A stretch of 64,000 bases of DNA, from contig NZ_JACHDP010000001.1 in the NCBI RefSeq assembly GCF_014201145.1, positions 3,162,001 through 3,226,000 of the forward strand, read 5' to 3'. The DNA comes from Micromonospora parathelypteridis. Lineage in GTDB: Bacteria; Actinomycetota; Actinomycetes; Mycobacteriales; Micromonosporaceae. The translations under genes and the position numbers were made by a program. This document shows, piece after piece, positions 45,747 to 60,516 of this stretch (positions are counted from its first letter, which is position 1; every line of letters begins with the position of its first letter). Below the pieces are notes generated by a model that saw nothing but the letters and a program-made list of their open reading frames with translations, searched no databases and was not told the DNA's origin.

Positions 45747-46247
45747 ATGAGCGAACAACGAGAAGGCGTCGACCCGCTGGCGCTGGAGCAGCAGGTCTGC
45801 TTCGCCCTTTCGGTGGCCGCGCGCAGCGTGGTGGCCGTCTACCGACCGCTCCTGGAACCGATGGGGCTGACCCATCCGCAGTACCTGGTCATGCTGGCGC
45901 TCTGGCAGCACGCGCCGTTGTCCGGGCGTGATCTCAGCCGCCTGTTGCAGCTCGACCCGGGCACACTGTCACCCCTGCTCAAGCGGCTCGAAGCGGCGGG
46001 CTACCTGCGCCGCGAACGTGACCCCAGCGACGAGCGCAGCCTCGCCGTCACCCTCACCGCCAGCGGTGCCGCCCTGCGCAGCCAGGCGGAGCTGATCCCG
46101 GCCGCGATCGTGCAGCGACTCGGCTTGCCCGTCGAGGACCTGCAACACCTGCACGCGGTGCTCACGCAGGTGATCGCGGCGGCCAACCGGCCAGGCGGCG
46201 ACCAGACCGTGCCGGACGCCGGCCCGTCGGCTCAGGCGTCGGCGTAG
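45747..46247 (+). CDS. MarR-family regulator, OhrR-like
   Basis: This 166-residue winged-helix repressor begins MSEQREGVDPLALEQQVCFA. A cysteine at position 18 lies in the LxxQVCFAL context that carries the peroxide-sensing cysteine of OhrR. The DNA-binding part is LSRLLQLDPGTLSPLLKRLE followed by RRERDPSDERSLAVTLT. The ATG has AGGGGAAGG upstream. No Ohr peroxidase gene is nearby. The last 16 bp overlap the convergent hypothetical gene. The sensor role is inferred from the family. Confidence 0.88.
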   Translation: MSEQREGVDPLALEQQVCFALSVAARSVVAVYRPLLEPMGLTHPQYLVMLALWQHAPLSGRDLSRLLQLDPGTLSPLLKRLEAAGYLRRERDPSDERSLAVTLTASGAALRSQAELIPAAIVQRLGLPVEDLQHLHAVLTQVIAAANRPGGDQTVPDAGPSAQASA

Positions 46248-46786
46248 ACGGCGAAGCCGCGCTCGGCGCAGCGTCGGTAGAAGGCGGCCAGCACGCCCAA
46301 CTCGGCGCAGGTGAAATTCCACTGCGGCGGGTCGCCGCGCTCGTCGCGCAGCGCGTCAAGCCGGCTCTCCAGCCACCGCAGCTGCTGCTCGGCCAGCCTG
46401 CCGTCGCCGAGTAGCGAGCGCAGCACGGTGCTCACCGACTCGAAGGTGACCGACTCGCCGAACGGCCGGTGCCCGGCCACGAACCTCTCGATGCCGCTGG
46501 CGATCCAGGAGCAGCCGTCCGGATCGATCACCGGGTCCTCGTCCTCGGCGGCGGCGTCTGTGGCGTACAACACACCTTCGAGGCCGAGGAGCAGATCCAC
46601 CAACTCGGTGTACGCGGTCGCCCGGATGGTGCCGGTCTTCGCGATCAGCTCAGCCAGCGCCGCCGTCGGCGCGGAAATTCGCGGCAGGTCGACGATCTCG
46701 CCGAAGTCGACGAACTCGGCCGGCGCGACCGGATCGTAGAAGCGGCCGGTCCGCGGCCAGTGCACCGCGACGTTGTCCAGCCCCAT
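46232..46786 (-). CDS. conserved hypothetical protein
   Basis: This 184-residue soluble protein begins MGLDNVAVHWPRTGRFYDPV and contains RFVAGHRPFGESVTFESVST. I do not recognise the family. It is acidic, with scattered Trp and Cys residues and no membrane segment. The start ATG is preceded by AGAGGTGACAG. It overlaps the OhrR-like gene tail-to-tail by 16 bp. No function is proposed. Confidence 0.65.
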   Translation of the reverse strand: MGLDNVAVHWPRTGRFYDPVAPAEFVDFGEIVDLPRISAPTAALAELIAKTGTIRATAYTELVDLLLGLEGVLYATDAAAEDEDPVIDPDGCSWIASGIERFVAGHRPFGESVTFESVSTVLRSLLGDGRLAEQQLRWLESRLDALRDERGDPPQWNFTCAELGVLAAFYRRCAERGFAVYADA

Positions 46787-47309
46787 CTGTCACCTCTTAA
46801 AGAGCACGTGTCGGGTCGATCGGGTCGATCGTCCCGGTTCCGGCGGGTAAAGATCAAGGCAGGTTGCCGGGGCGCCGCAAACGTACGGCACGGACGCTCC
46901 GGCCGCGACCCCCGACCCGCCCGGCCGCGGGTCAACCCGTTCGGGGGCGGCGCGTGCGATCGGAGCCTGGCGTGTGGGGGGAGTCGCGGGCAACGGGGTT
47001 CTGCCGGCTACGGACTTCTCAGCCGCCTCTCTGAGGGTGCCGAGTGGTGGTTCTGTCCTCCGCGCACAGTAGGATTGACAGCGAGACGAAGACCCGGGTG
47101 CGGGAGAGGGACGGGGCCGGTGGCCCCAGGTTCATTCTCCACCTCGGGTCGAGCCGATCGCGATCCGCGGGCAACCGCGGCGACCGGCGCGTTCGACCCG
47201 TTGTCCGGAGGTCTCCGGCACCGGTCCGCGCGCCGACGTCGCGTCCTGTCCGCCGAACCCGCGCCCGCCGCGCCCTACCGGCGCGGCTGACGCGAGAAAG
47301 TGGCCGAGG
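46787..47309. other. gyrB upstream region
   Basis: This 523-bp gap contains no convincing gene; the open frames are low-complexity Arg/Ala readings. A TAGGAT hexamer at 47070-47075 could be a -10 element for gyrB, giving a leader of about 230 nt, but no matching -35 was found. No exact DnaA box was seen here. Confidence 0.4.
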
Positions 47310-49256
47310 GTGGCAGCGCAGGACAAGCAGGAGTACGGCGCAGAGTCGATCACCGTTCTCGAGGGGCTGGAGGCGGTCCGCAAGCGGCCCGGTATGTACA
47401 TCGGGTCCACCGGCGAGCGCGGTCTGCACCACCTCGTCTGGGAGGTCGTCGACAACGCGGTCGATGAGGCCCTCGCCGGTTACTGCGACACCATCGACGT
47501 GGTGCTGCTCGCCGACGGTGGCGTCCGGGTCACCGACAACGGCCGTGGTTTCCCGGTCGACCTCCACCCGAAGCTCAAGAAGCCGGGCGTCGAGGTCGCG
47601 CTGACCATCCTGCACGCGGGTGGCAAGTTCGACGGCAAGGCGTACGCGGTCTCCGGGGGTCTGCACGGCGTCGGCGTCTCCGTGGTGAACGCGCTCTCCA
47701 CCAAGATGTTCGTCGAGATCCACAAGTCCGGCTCCGTGTGGCGGCAGCACTACACCAACTCAAAGCCGAGCCCGCTGGAGAAGGGCGAGACCACCGACCG
47801 CACCGGCTCGGCGGTCTCCTTCTGGCCCGACCCCGACGTCTTCGAGACCGTCGACTTCGACTTCCAGACCATCTACCGACGCCTGCAGGAGATGGCCTTC
47901 CTCAACCGCGCCCTGCGCATCCACCTGCTCGACGAGCGGGTGGCCGAGGAGGAGGACGGCCGGCAGCGCGAGGTGACCTTCTACTACGAGGGTGGCATCG
48001 CCGACTTCGTCCGGCACCTCAACGCCTCGAAGAGCCCGATCCACAAGACGGTGGTCGAGTTCGAAGCCGAGGAAGAGGGCATGTCGCTCGAGATCGCCAT
48101 GCAGTGGAACGAGTCGTACGGCGAGTCGGTCTACACCTTCGCCAACACGATCAACACGCACGAGGGTGGCACGCACGAGGAGGGCTTCCGGTCCGCGCTG
48201 ACCAGCGTGGTCAACCGCTACGGCACCGACAAGAAGCTGCTCAAGGGCGACGAGAAGCTCTCCGGCGAGGACATCCGTGAAGGGCTCGCGGCGATCATCT
48301 CGGTCAAGCTGGCCAACCCGCAGTTCGAGGGCCAGACCAAGACCAAGCTCGGCAACACCCCGGTGAAGAGCTTCGTGCAGCGGGTCTGCAACGACCGGCT
48401 GGTCGACTGGTTCGACCGTAACCCGGCCGAGGCCAAAATGATCATCACGAAGGCGTCGCAGGCGGCCCGGGCCCGGATCGCCGCGCAGCAGGCGCGCAAG
48501 CTGGCCCGACGCAAGTCGCTGCTGGAGTCCGGCTCGATGCCGGGCAAGCTGGCCGACTGCCAGTCCACCGACCCGCGCGAGTCCGAGGTGTTCATCGTCG
48601 AGGGCGACTCGGCCGGTGGCTCGGCCAAGCAGGGCCGCGACCCGCGGACCCAGGCGATCCTGCCGATCCGCGGCAAGATCCTCAACGTGGAGAAGGCCCG
48701 GATCGACCGGGTGCTGAAGAACAACGAGGTCCAGGCGCTGATCACCGCGCTGGGCACCGGCATCCACGACGACTTCGACATGGAGAAGCTGCGCTACCAC
48801 AAGGTGGTGCTGATGGCCGACGCGGACGTCGACGGCCAGCACATCCAGACGCTCCTGCTCACGCTGCTGTTCCGCTTCATGCGTCCGCTGGTCGAGATGG
48901 GCAACGTCTACCTGGCCGCCCCGCCTCTCTACAAGATCAAGTGGAACAAGAAGGGCGACGACGCGCAGTACGCGTACTCGGACCGCGAGCGGGACGGGCT
49001 GATCGCGCTTCGCCAGCAGAAGAAGCCGAACGCCAAGCCGGACGACATTCAGCGCTTCAAGGGCCTCGGCGAGATGAACTATCCCGAGCTGTGGGAAACC
49101 ACGATGAACCCGGCGACGCGTACCCTGCGTCAGGTCACTCTCGACGACGCGGCGACCGCCGACGAGTTGTTCAGTGTGCTGATGGGTGAGGACGTCGAGG
49201 CGCGCCGGTCGTTCATCCAGCGCAACGCCAAGGACGTGCGGTTCCTGGACATCTGA
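47310..49256 (+). CDS. gyrB: DNA gyrase subunit B
   Basis: This 648-residue ATPase subunit has the GHKL motifs [15 protein letters not shown] and [14 protein letters not shown] and the TOPRIM motifs [19 protein letters not shown] and [34 protein letters not shown] is fully conserved. The GTG start gives [20 protein letters not shown]. It is followed by a hairpin, DnaA boxes and gyrA. The length is normal for an actinobacterial GyrB without the enterobacterial insertion. Confidence 0.98.
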   Translation: MAAQDKQEYGAESITVLEGLEAVRKRPGMYIGSTGERGLHHLVWEVVDNAVDEALAGYCDTIDVVLLADGGVRVTDNGRGFPVDLHPKLKKPGVEVALTILHAGGKFDGKAYAVSGGLHGVGVSVVNALSTKMFVEIHKSGSVWRQHYTNSKPSPLEKGETTDRTGSAVSFWPDPDVFETVDFDFQTIYRRLQEMAFLNRALRIHLLDERVAEEEDGRQREVTFYYEGGIADFVRHLNASKSPIHKTVVEFEAEEEGMSLEIAMQWNESYGESVYTFANTINTHEGGTHEEGFRSALTSVVNRYGTDKKLLKGDEKLSGEDIREGLAAIISVKLANPQFEGQTKTKLGNTPVKSFVQRVCNDRLVDWFDRNPAEAKMIITKASQAARARIAAQQARKLARRKSLLESGSMPGKLADCQSTDPRESEVFIVEGDSAGGSAKQGRDPRTQAILPIRGKILNVEKARIDRVLKNNEVQALITALGTGIHDDFDMEKLRYHKVVLMADADVDGQHIQTLLLTLLFRFMRPLVEMGNVYLAAPPLYKIKWNKKGDDAQYAYSDRERDGLIALRQQKKPNAKPDDIQRFKGLGEMNYPELWETTMNPATRTLRQVTLDDAATADELFSVLMGEDVEARRSFIQRNAKDVRFLDI

Positions 49257-49263
49257 CGGACCG

Positions 49264-49300
49264 CGGTGGAGCGGCCGGGCAGCGCTCGGCCGCTCCACCG
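49264..49300 (+). terminator. hairpin after gyrB
   Basis: A 14-bp perfect stem (CGGTGGAGCGGCCG / CGGCCGCTCCACCG) with a 9-nt loop lies 7 nt after the gyrB stop. There is no T-tract. It may attenuate read-through into gyrA. Confidence 0.7.
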
Positions 49301-49310
49301 GTCCACAGAG

Positions 49311-49350
49311 TTATCCACAGCTTGGCCGGTATCCACAGCGGTTATCCACA
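49311..49350 (+). promoter_or_regulatory. DnaA boxes upstream of gyrA
   Basis: TTATCCACA is exact at 49311-49319 and 49342-49350, and GTATCCACA (8/9) lies between them at 49329-49337. All three are in the same orientation and end 36 bp before the gyrA GTG, a position suited to DnaA control of gyrA transcription. Confidence 0.78.
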
Positions 49351-49386
49351 GCACGAAAACGACTCTGAGTCTGATAAGGGTATACA

Positions 49387-51909
49387 GTGACCGATTCTCC
49401 CGAGTCCACACCGAACGAACCCGAGATCCCCGCCGACGCCATCGCCGCCGTGGTCGCACACGACCGGATCGAACCGGTCGGGCTCGAGGTGGAGATGCAG
49501 CGCTCCTACCTCGACTACGCGATGAGCGTCATCGTCGGGCGCGCGCTGCCGGACGTCCGGGACGGGCTCAAGCCGGTCCACCGCAAGATCCTCTACGCGA
49601 TGTTCGACTCCGGCTACCGGCCGGACCGCGGCTACGTGAAGTGCTCCCGGGTCGTCGGCGACGTGATGGGTCAGTTCCACCCGCACGGCGACTCGGCGAT
49701 CTACGACGCGCTCGTCCGGATGGCGCAGCCCTGGTCGCTGCGGTACCCGCTGGTCGACGGCAACGGCAACTTCGGCTCGCCCGGTAACGATCCTGCTGCC
49801 GCCATGCGGTACACCGAGTGCAAGCTCGACCCGCTGGCCATGGAGATGCTGCGGGACATCGACGAGGACACCGTCGACCTCCAGGACAACTACGACGGTC
49901 GGGCCAAGGAGCCCACGATCCTGCCGTCGCGGATCCCCAACCTGCTGGTGAACGGCTCCGAGGGCATCGCGGTCGGCATGGCCACCAAGATCCCGCCGCA
50001 CAACCTGCGGGAGATCGGCGCGGCGGTGCAGTGGTGCCTGGAGCACCCGGAGGAGGACGAGGAGACGACGCTCGAGGCGCTGCTCGGCATCGTCAAGGGC
50101 CCGGACTTCCCGACCCACGGTCTGATCGTCGGCACGACCGCGATCCAGGACGCGTACCGCACGGGTCGTGGCTCGATCCGGATGCGCGCCGTGGTGGAGG
50201 TCGAGGAGGACAAGCGGGGCCGACCCTGCCTGGTCGTCAGCGAGCTGCCCTACCAGGTCAACCCGGACAACCTCGCCGAGCGGATCGCCGAGCTGATCAA
50301 GGAGGGCAAGCTCGCCGGGATCGCCGACATCCGCGACGAGTCCTCCGGGCGTACCGGCATGCGGATCGTGCTGGTGCTCAAGCGCGACGCGGTCGCGAAG
50401 GTCGTGCTGAACAACCTCTACAAGCACACCCAGCTCCAGGAGACCTTCGGCGCCAACATGCTGGCCCTGGTCGACGGGGTGCCGCGCACGCTCAACCTGG
50501 CGCAGTTCATCCGCTACTACGTCGAGCACCAGATCGACGTGATCCGCCGGCGGACCGCGTTCCGGCTGCGCAAGGCCGAGGAGCGGGCGCACATCCTGCG
50601 CGGTCTCGGTAAGGCGCTGGACGCGCTGGACGAGGTGATCGCGCTGATCCGGCGTTCACCGACCGTGGACGACGCCCGGCAGGGCCTGATCCGGTTGCTG
50701 GAGATCGACGAGATCCAGGCAACCGCGATCCTGGACATGCAGCTGCGCCGCCTCGCCGCGTTGGAGCGGCAGCGGATCGTGGACGACCTGGCCAAGCTTG
50801 AGATTGAGATCGCCGATCTCAAGGACATCCTGGCCAAGCCGGAGCGGCAGCGGAAGATCGTCTCCGAGGAGCTCGGCGAGATCGTCGCCAAGTGGGGCGA
50901 CGACCGGCGCACGCAGATCATTCCGTTCGACGGCGAGGTCTCGATGGAGGACCTCATCGCCCGCGAGGATGTGGTCGTCACGATCACCCGGACCGGGTAC
51001 GCCAAGCGGACCAAGGTCGATCTCTACCGCTCGCAGCGGCGCGGCGGTAAGGGCGTCAGTGGCGCTACGCTGCGGCAGGACGACATCGTCAGTCATTTCT
51101 TCGTCTGCTCGACCCACGACTGGATCCTGTTCCTCACGAACAAGGGCCGTGTCTACCGGGCCAAGGCGTACGAGTTGCCGGAGGCCAGTAGGGTAGCCAA
51201 GGGCCAACACGTGGCCAACCTGCTCGCCTTCCAACCCGACGAGCAGATCGCGCAGATCATCGAAATCCCGAACTACCAGGTAGCCCCCTATCTGGTACTG
51301 GCCACGAAGAACGGCCTGGTGAAGAAGACGCGGCTCGAGGAGTTCGACTCCAACCGTTCCGGCGGAATCATCGCGATCAACCTGCGCGATGAGGACGAGC
51401 TGGTCGGTGCTGCGCTGGTTGCGCCGGAAAATGACCTGCTGCTGGTCTCCAAGAAGGCACAGGCGATCCGGTTCAACGCCTCGGACGAGGCGCTGCGGCC
51501 GATGGGGCGGGCAACCTCGGGCGTGATCGGCATGCGCTTCACGGACGACGACGTCCTGCTCGCCATGGAGGTCGTCCGGGAGGGCCTGGACGTTCTGGTG
51601 GCCACGAACGGGGGATACGCGAAGCGGACCCCGATCGAGGAATACCCGGTGCAGGGCCGGGGAGGTAAGGGCGTGTTGACTGCGAAGATCACCGAACGGC
51701 GCGGTGGTCTGGTTGGCGCGGTGGTGATCGATCCGGACGACGAGCTGTTCGCGATCACCAGCAACGGTGGTGTCATTCGGACTCCGGTGAAGCCTGTACG
51801 CCGTACGCGTGACCGGAACACAATGGGGGTCAAGCTGATGGACCTCCCGGACGGCGTGACTATCGTGGCGATTGCTCGCAATGCCGACGAGCCTGACGAA
51901 CAGGACTAG
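49387..51909 (+). CDS. gyrA: DNA gyrase subunit A
   Basis: This 840-residue breakage-reunion subunit has [20 protein letters not shown], the quinolone-pocket helix [19 protein letters not shown] (S103 and D107 at the usual resistance positions are wild type) and the catalytic tyrosine Y142 in AAMRYTE. The C-terminal beta-pinwheel contains the GyrA box [10 protein letters not shown]. The GTG has AAGGG about 7 nt upstream. It is 130 bp after gyrB with DnaA boxes between them. Confidence 0.98.
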   Translation: MTDSPESTPNEPEIPADAIAAVVAHDRIEPVGLEVEMQRSYLDYAMSVIVGRALPDVRDGLKPVHRKILYAMFDSGYRPDRGYVKCSRVVGDVMGQFHPHGDSAIYDALVRMAQPWSLRYPLVDGNGNFGSPGNDPAAAMRYTECKLDPLAMEMLRDIDEDTVDLQDNYDGRAKEPTILPSRIPNLLVNGSEGIAVGMATKIPPHNLREIGAAVQWCLEHPEEDEETTLEALLGIVKGPDFPTHGLIVGTTAIQDAYRTGRGSIRMRAVVEVEEDKRGRPCLVVSELPYQVNPDNLAERIAELIKEGKLAGIADIRDESSGRTGMRIVLVLKRDAVAKVVLNNLYKHTQLQETFGANMLALVDGVPRTLNLAQFIRYYVEHQIDVIRRRTAFRLRKAEERAHILRGLGKALDALDEVIALIRRSPTVDDARQGLIRLLEIDEIQATAILDMQLRRLAALERQRIVDDLAKLEIEIADLKDILAKPERQRKIVSEELGEIVAKWGDDRRTQIIPFDGEVSMEDLIAREDVVVTITRTGYAKRTKVDLYRSQRRGGKGVSGATLRQDDIVSHFFVCSTHDWILFLTNKGRVYRAKAYELPEASRVAKGQHVANLLAFQPDEQIAQIIEIPNYQVAPYLVLATKNGLVKKTRLEEFDSNRSGGIIAINLRDEDELVGAALVAPENDLLLVSKKAQAIRFNASDEALRPMGRATSGVIGMRFTDDDVLLAMEVVREGLDVLVATNGGYAKRTPIEEYPVQGRGGKGVLTAKITERRGGLVGAVVIDPDDELFAITSNGGVIRTPVKPVRRTRDRNTMGVKLMDLPDGVTIVAIARNADEPDEQD

Positions 51910-51913
51910 TTGA

Positions 51914-52825
51914 ATGACGGAGACACAGGCGAAGTCGGGGAACACGGGGACCTCGGCCAACCCGGTCGACGAGGAGGCCGCCAAGGGCGGCACACCATCG
52001 ACCGGCCGCGCGGCCGTGGGCCGGGCGACGGTCCCCGCTGACGCGCCTGCCCCGAAATTCACGAGGGCCCCGGGCATGACACCCCCGCCGGAGCCGTCCG
52101 GCGATGGTGCTGGCACCGGTGACAAGACCGAGGCGTCCGCCGCCGAGGCGCCGACGTCCGCTGTCGCCACGCCTCCGGGTCCGGCGGCGGCACCCTCGGC
52201 CCGGCCGGCGACCACCCAGCCGATCAACGTCCGACCCGGTCAGGCGGCGTCGACCGGGGCCACCGGCACCCAGCCACGGATCACACCCGGCATGACCCAG
52301 CCGCAGCCGGACACGGCGCGTACCGCCGCTGCCGGCCGCCCGGCCAGCGGCGGTGGCCTACCGCCGGGCATCGGCAACGCGTCCGCCGTCGGGGCTGCCC
52401 GCGTCGGTGACGCGGTACGCGCCGCGCGCACCTCGGTCAGCTCGGCCGCGTCCCGCGGACCGCGCCGGGCACGGCTGAACCTGAAGCGGATCGACCCGTG
52501 GTCTGTGATGAAGTTCGCGTTCGCCGTCTCGGTGGTGCTCTTCATCGTCGTGGTGGTCGCCACCTCGGTGCTCTACCTGGCGCTGGACGCGATGGGTGTG
52601 TTCGAGAGCGTCAACGGAAGCCTGAGTGACCTGGTCAACGCCGGCGGTGGGCAGAGCACCAGCGGCTTCCAGATCACCGCCAAGGGCGTGATCCTCAGCT
52701 CGGCGCTGATCGGCCTGGTCAACGTGGTGCTGTTTACCGCGCTGGCCACGCTGGGAGCGTTCGTCTACAACGTCTGCGCCGACCTGGTCGGCGGGATCGA
52801 GCTGACCCTCGCCGAGCGGGACTGA
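51914..52825 (+). CDS. DUF3566 membrane protein
   Basis: This 303-residue protein has about 190 residues of Pro/Ala/Thr-rich disordered sequence, then a DUF3566 domain. RIDPWSVMKFAFAVSVVLFI starts the first transmembrane helix, and a second spans about 262-285. It starts 4 nt after gyrA, as in mycobacteria (Rv0007, from memory). The function is not established; the conserved position suggests a link to the envelope or division in actinobacteria. A terminator follows. Confidence 0.85.
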   Translation: MTETQAKSGNTGTSANPVDEEAAKGGTPSTGRAAVGRATVPADAPAPKFTRAPGMTPPPEPSGDGAGTGDKTEASAAEAPTSAVATPPGPAAAPSARPATTQPINVRPGQAASTGATGTQPRITPGMTQPQPDTARTAAAGRPASGGGLPPGIGNASAVGAARVGDAVRAARTSVSSAASRGPRRARLNLKRIDPWSVMKFAFAVSVVLFIVVVVATSVLYLALDAMGVFESVNGSLSDLVNAGGGQSTSGFQITAKGVILSSALIGLVNVVLFTALATLGAFVYNVCADLVGGIELTLAERD

Positions 52826-52830
52826 ACGAC

Positions 52831-52874
52831 CGGGACGCCGGGGCACCGTGAAAAGCGGTCGCTCCGGCGTCCCG
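52831..52874 (+). terminator. terminator of the gyrase-DUF3566 transcript
   Basis: CGGGACGCCGGGGC (52831-52844) pairs with GCTCCGGCGTCCCG (52861-52874) with one wobble pair and a 16-nt loop. It separates DUF3566 from the tRNA genes. Confidence 0.78.
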
Positions 52875-52975
52875 TACTCAGATAGGTTTTGCAGGCGTCG
52901 ACGGCCCGGCCCGTGAGTCCGGACCCCGATTTGGGGCCGGCAGAGCGGATGGGTTAATCTTGCTCGTCGCAACGC

Positions 52976-53049
52976 GGGGCTATAGCTCAGTCGGTTAGAG
53001 CGCAGAGCTGATAACTCTGAGGTCGATGGTTCGATTCCATCTAGCCCCA
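52976..53049 (+). tRNA. tRNA-Ile (GAT)
   Basis: This 74-nt cloverleaf has acceptor GGGGCTA / TAGCCCC, discriminator A, D-arm AGCTCAGTCGGTTAGAGC, anticodon GAT in CTGATAA and T-arm GGTTCGATTCC. CCA is not encoded, so CCA addition by PcnA (this window) is needed. Confidence 0.98.
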
Positions 53050-53091
53050 CCGCAAGTCGTCCGACGCTAGTCGAGCGCGAGGGGTCACCGC

Positions 53092-53220
53092 ATGTTCAAG
53101 AAGCTGCTGATTCTGGCTGGCGTCGTAGGCGTGGCCGCCGTCGTGTTCAACAAGATCAAGGCCTCGAACGACGAGCGCGCCCTGTGGCACGAGGCGACCA
53201 CCGCGCCCGACCTGCGCTGA
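53092..53220 (+). CDS. DLW-39-family micro-protein
   Basis: This 42-residue protein is MFKKLLILAGVVGVAAVVFN followed by KIKASNDERALWHEATTAPD and LR. One hydrophobic helix (4-19) precedes a short polar tail with the LW-x-EAT motif of the actinobacterial DLW-39 family. GAGGGG lies about 9 nt upstream of the ATG. It sits between tRNA-Ile and tRNA-Ala, the usual place for this family. The function is unknown. Confidence 0.85.
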   Translation: MFKKLLILAGVVGVAAVVFNKIKASNDERALWHEATTAPDLR

Positions 53221-53267
53221 CGTTCGGCCCGGCCCGGCGACGAGCGATCGACGCCACGGCCACCCGC

Positions 53268-53340
53268 GGGGCCCTAGCTCAACTGGCAGAGCACTGCCTT
53301 TGCAAGGCAGGGGTTAGGGGTTCGAGTCCCCTGGGCTCCA
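53268..53340 (+). tRNA. tRNA-Ala (TGC)
   Basis: This 73-nt cloverleaf has the G3-U70 pair that defines alanine tRNAs (acceptor GGGGCCC / GGGCTCC), discriminator A, anticodon TGC in TTTGCAA and T-arm GGTTCGAGTCC. CCA is not encoded. Confidence 0.98.
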
Positions 53341-53362
53341 CCAGCACTTTCCGACCCAGCGC

Positions 53363-53830
53363 TCAGCCGTGCTGTTCGCGCTGACGAACCACGTCGGCGT
53401 GCGGCCAGACGTGGGTTAGCACGTCGAGCATGTGTGGATCTCTGCTGCCAACCAACAGTGGCACCAGGTCAGGCTCAGAGACGGCGACCGACACGACAGG
53501 GCGGTAGATCGCGGGCCACGGCCTCAGCCTGTTGGCAAGGACGCCAGTGAATTTCAATGACGCCCAGGCGTCGCCGCCGGCGCGCCCAGCGGCCATGACC
53601 CGCTTAACGTCATCGAGAATCGCGACCCAGATGCTGAACCGGGCGATTGAGCCGTTGTCGAGGCGAATCGGCGCAATACAGCGCAGGAAGCTGCCGCTTG
53701 CGGAGAGGATGACCGAGCGACTGCGGTAAGTGATCTCATCCTGGTCGTCCACAAGTTCGTCAGGAAACTCGTACTCCCAGCGGAGATTCTTGTCGTCCAG
53801 CTCATCCCCGCAGCAGTGACACCGTCGCAC
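53363..53830 (-). CDS. DUF2199-like protein
   Basis: This 155-residue soluble protein begins MRRCHCCGDELDDKNLRWEY, with a cysteine-rich N-terminal knuckle (C4, C6, C7), then FSIWVAILDDVKRVM, and FTGVLANRLRPWP near residue 105. This layout resembles DUF2199 proteins; the function is unknown. The GTG at 53830 is strongly favoured because GGAGGAGG lies 6 nt upstream, although the frame stays open to 53947. The region around it is less G+C-rich than its neighbours and contains rarer codons, which may indicate recent acquisition. Confidence 0.65.
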   Translation of the reverse strand: MRRCHCCGDELDDKNLRWEYEFPDELVDDQDEITYRSRSVILSASGSFLRCIAPIRLDNGSIARFSIWVAILDDVKRVMAAGRAGGDAWASLKFTGVLANRLRPWPAIYRPVVSVAVSEPDLVPLLVGSRDPHMLDVLTHVWPHADVVRQREQHG

Positions 53831-54033
53831 GTTGATCCTCCTCCACGACGGAGGAACCGTATCTGGGCCGCCAGAGCCGCTTCGGTACCGGTAGCCCGAA
53901 GGCGGGGGCATCGGGCGGCTAACTTCCGTGTGAGCGTGATGACACACAGGTATAGATATGACTCAGAGGTATAGCGCTCTCTGGTGAGTTCGCCGTCGGC
54001 CGGGGCAACGGCACACCGCCACGGGGCTGCTCG

Positions 54034-58539
<4,506 letters not shown>

Positions 58540-58756
58540 CGAGTCGTACGGCTGGACGGACGCTGGCCCGGCTCCCAGTTGCTGCTGGTCCTGACCTTGG
58601 CCATCTCGTCCCTCCCGCCGCTGACGTCCGGCGGCCTGGCTTCCCGACCTGTCGTCCGTTATGCCCCTCCAGCGGCGGAACTTTCGGCCGTTGCCGGCGC
58701 ATAGACGGGGTGGGCTGTGGAATCCGACGACCATCACCGGACATGGGGAGGCCGGA

Positions 58757-59017
58757 TTGAGCACGCTGACGCGACACCTCAACGGTTCGCACGAGACCGT
58801 CCAGATGTACAGCCGGCGGGTGGAGATACCACTGCTGGGCGAGATGGCGGTGCCGCCACCGGACAAGGTTGTCTACTACGCCGGGCTCGGGGTGCTCGCC
58901 GCACTCCAGGTCATCGAGTGGCCGATCGCGATTGTGATCACCGCCGGGCACCTGCTGGCAGACCAGCATTTTTCCGGGTTGGTGCGCGGGGTCGGGGAGG
59001 CGCTACAGGACGCCTGA
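58757..59017 (+). CDS. small hypothetical protein divergent from the P-type ATPase
   Basis: This 86-residue protein starts at a TTG with GGGGAGG about 6 nt upstream and reads MSTLTRHLNGSHETVQMYSR. It has one hydrophobic segment (about 42-64, VYYAGLGVLAALQVIEWPIA) preceded by MAVPPPDKV. No family was recognised. It is divergent from the CtpI-like gene with a gap of about 217 bp, so it may be functionally linked, for example as an accessory or regulatory peptide, but this is only inferred. Confidence 0.6.
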   Translation: MSTLTRHLNGSHETVQMYSRRVEIPLLGEMAVPPPDKVVYYAGLGVLAALQVIEWPIAIVITAGHLLADQHFSGLVRGVGEALQDA

Positions 59018-59076
59018 CGAGAGTCGGGTCGCCAGGCGATTGACATGAATCAGGGTTGAGGTCGCATGCTCGGTCC

Positions 59077-60465
59077 ATGCCGAGCACAGTCGCCACTGCC
59101 GTACCGGCCCCAGCGGGACTGTTCGCACCCCGGTTGCGAGCGATGACGGTGGGCAGCGTCGCGTTGATCTCGCTGCTCGCGTTCGAGGCGTTGGCGGTCG
59201 GCACGGCGATGCCGACCGTCGCCCGCAACCTCGACGGGCTCGCGCTGTACGGGATCGCCTTCGGTGGCCCGTTCGCCACGGGCGTGCTGGCCATGGTGGT
59301 CTCGGGTATCTGGTGCGACGCCCGAGGGCCTCGGGGGCCGATGTGGCACGGCGTCGCCTGGTTCGTGGTCGGGTTGTTGATCGCCGGAACGGCCCCCGTG
59401 ATGGGTGCGTTGGTCGTCGGGCGGGTGGTGCAGGGGTTCGGCTCCGGACTGCTCTCGGTGGCGCTCTACGTGATCGTCGGGCAGGCGTACCCGCAGGAGC
59501 TGCACCGGCGGATCTTCGCGGCGTTCGCGGCGGCGTGGGTCGTACCGTCGCTGGTCGGGCCGGCGGTGGCCGGCCTGATCGTCGAGCACCTGGGCTGGCG
59601 GTGGGTCTTCCTCGCGGTACCCGCGGTGGCCGTGCCGGCGGTGCTGCTGATCCATCCCGGCCTGCGGTCGCTGGGTCGGAGCGCGGCGACCCGGCCGCCA
59701 GCCGGGGCGGCAAGCCGGATCGGTTGGGCGTGCGGGGCCGCGGCGAGCGCCGCGCTGCTGCACATCGGGGGACAGCAGCGTGGCGGCATCGCCCTGGTGC
59801 TGGTCGCGCTCGCCGTGGTTGGCCTGCTGGTCTGTGCCCCGCGCCTGCTGCCGGCCGGGTTTCTGCGGGCGGCCCGAGGGCTCCCCACCGTGGTCGGGCT
59901 GCGCGGTCTGGCGTCGGCGGCGTTCGTCGGCGCCGAGGTGGTCATCCCGTTGATGCTCTCCCGGGAGCGGGGCCTCTCGCCGACCGCTGCCGGGCTGGTC
60001 CTCACGGTCGGGGCGCTGGCCTGGTCGGTGGGCTCCTGGGTGCAGGGCCGGATCCGGGTGCCGGCGTCCCGGGCCAGCCTGCCGCGCGCCGGGCTGAGCT
60101 GCATCACGGTCGGCACCGCCACGGTGGCGCTGGCCGTCCGGCCCGAGTTGCCGGTCACCGTCGCGGTGGTCGGTTGGGCGGTCGCAGGCCTCGGCATGGG
60201 GTTGTTGTATCCGTCGTTGTCGGTGCTCACCCTGGAGTTGTCCGCACCCGGTGAGCAGGGCCGCAACAGCTCTTCGCTGCAACTGAGCGACTCTCTCTTC
60301 GCGGCGACCGTGCTCGCGCTGACCGGTGCCGTGCTGGCTGCGGGGAGCGCGCCCGGCCCGGCCAGTTACGCGGCGACTCTGGTGGTGGCCGCGGGCCTGG
60401 CACTGCTGGGGGCGCTGCTCGCCGGCCGTGTCGTGGTGGGCGGCGGGGCGCGACCCGGCGGGTGA
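59077..60465 (+). CDS. MFS transporter
   Basis: This 462-residue major facilitator protein begins MPSTVATAVPAPAGLFAPRL and has about 12-14 transmembrane helices. ALAVGTAMPTVARNLDGLAL and GRVVQGFGSGLLSVALYVIV carry the DHA-like antiporter signatures. It may export a drug or metabolite; the substrate is unknown. The ATG at 59077 is preferred over one 21 nt upstream. It is 59 bp downstream of the small hypothetical gene. Confidence 0.85.
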   Translation: MPSTVATAVPAPAGLFAPRLRAMTVGSVALISLLAFEALAVGTAMPTVARNLDGLALYGIAFGGPFATGVLAMVVSGIWCDARGPRGPMWHGVAWFVVGLLIAGTAPVMGALVVGRVVQGFGSGLLSVALYVIVGQAYPQELHRRIFAAFAAAWVVPSLVGPAVAGLIVEHLGWRWVFLAVPAVAVPAVLLIHPGLRSLGRSAATRPPAGAASRIGWACGAAASAALLHIGGQQRGGIALVLVALAVVGLLVCAPRLLPAGFLRAARGLPTVVGLRGLASAAFVGAEVVIPLMLSRERGLSPTAAGLVLTVGALAWSVGSWVQGRIRVPASRASLPRAGLSCITVGTATVALAVRPELPVTVAVVGWAVAGLGMGLLYPSLSVLTLELSAPGEQGRNSSSLQLSDSLFAATVLALTGAVLAAGSAPGPASYAATLVVAAGLALLGALLAGRVVVGGGARPGG

Positions 60466-60516
60466 TCCGGGGATTCGGCCGCGTCTGACCTCGCTGGGCC
60501 GGGAGGATGGCGGGCG

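Noticed and set aside
47070..47110. TTGACA-like hexamer as gyrB -35
   Set aside because: TTGACA occurs at about 47075, but no acceptable -10 hexamer was found at 16-18 bp spacing; only the upstream TAGGAT was kept as a weak -10 candidate.
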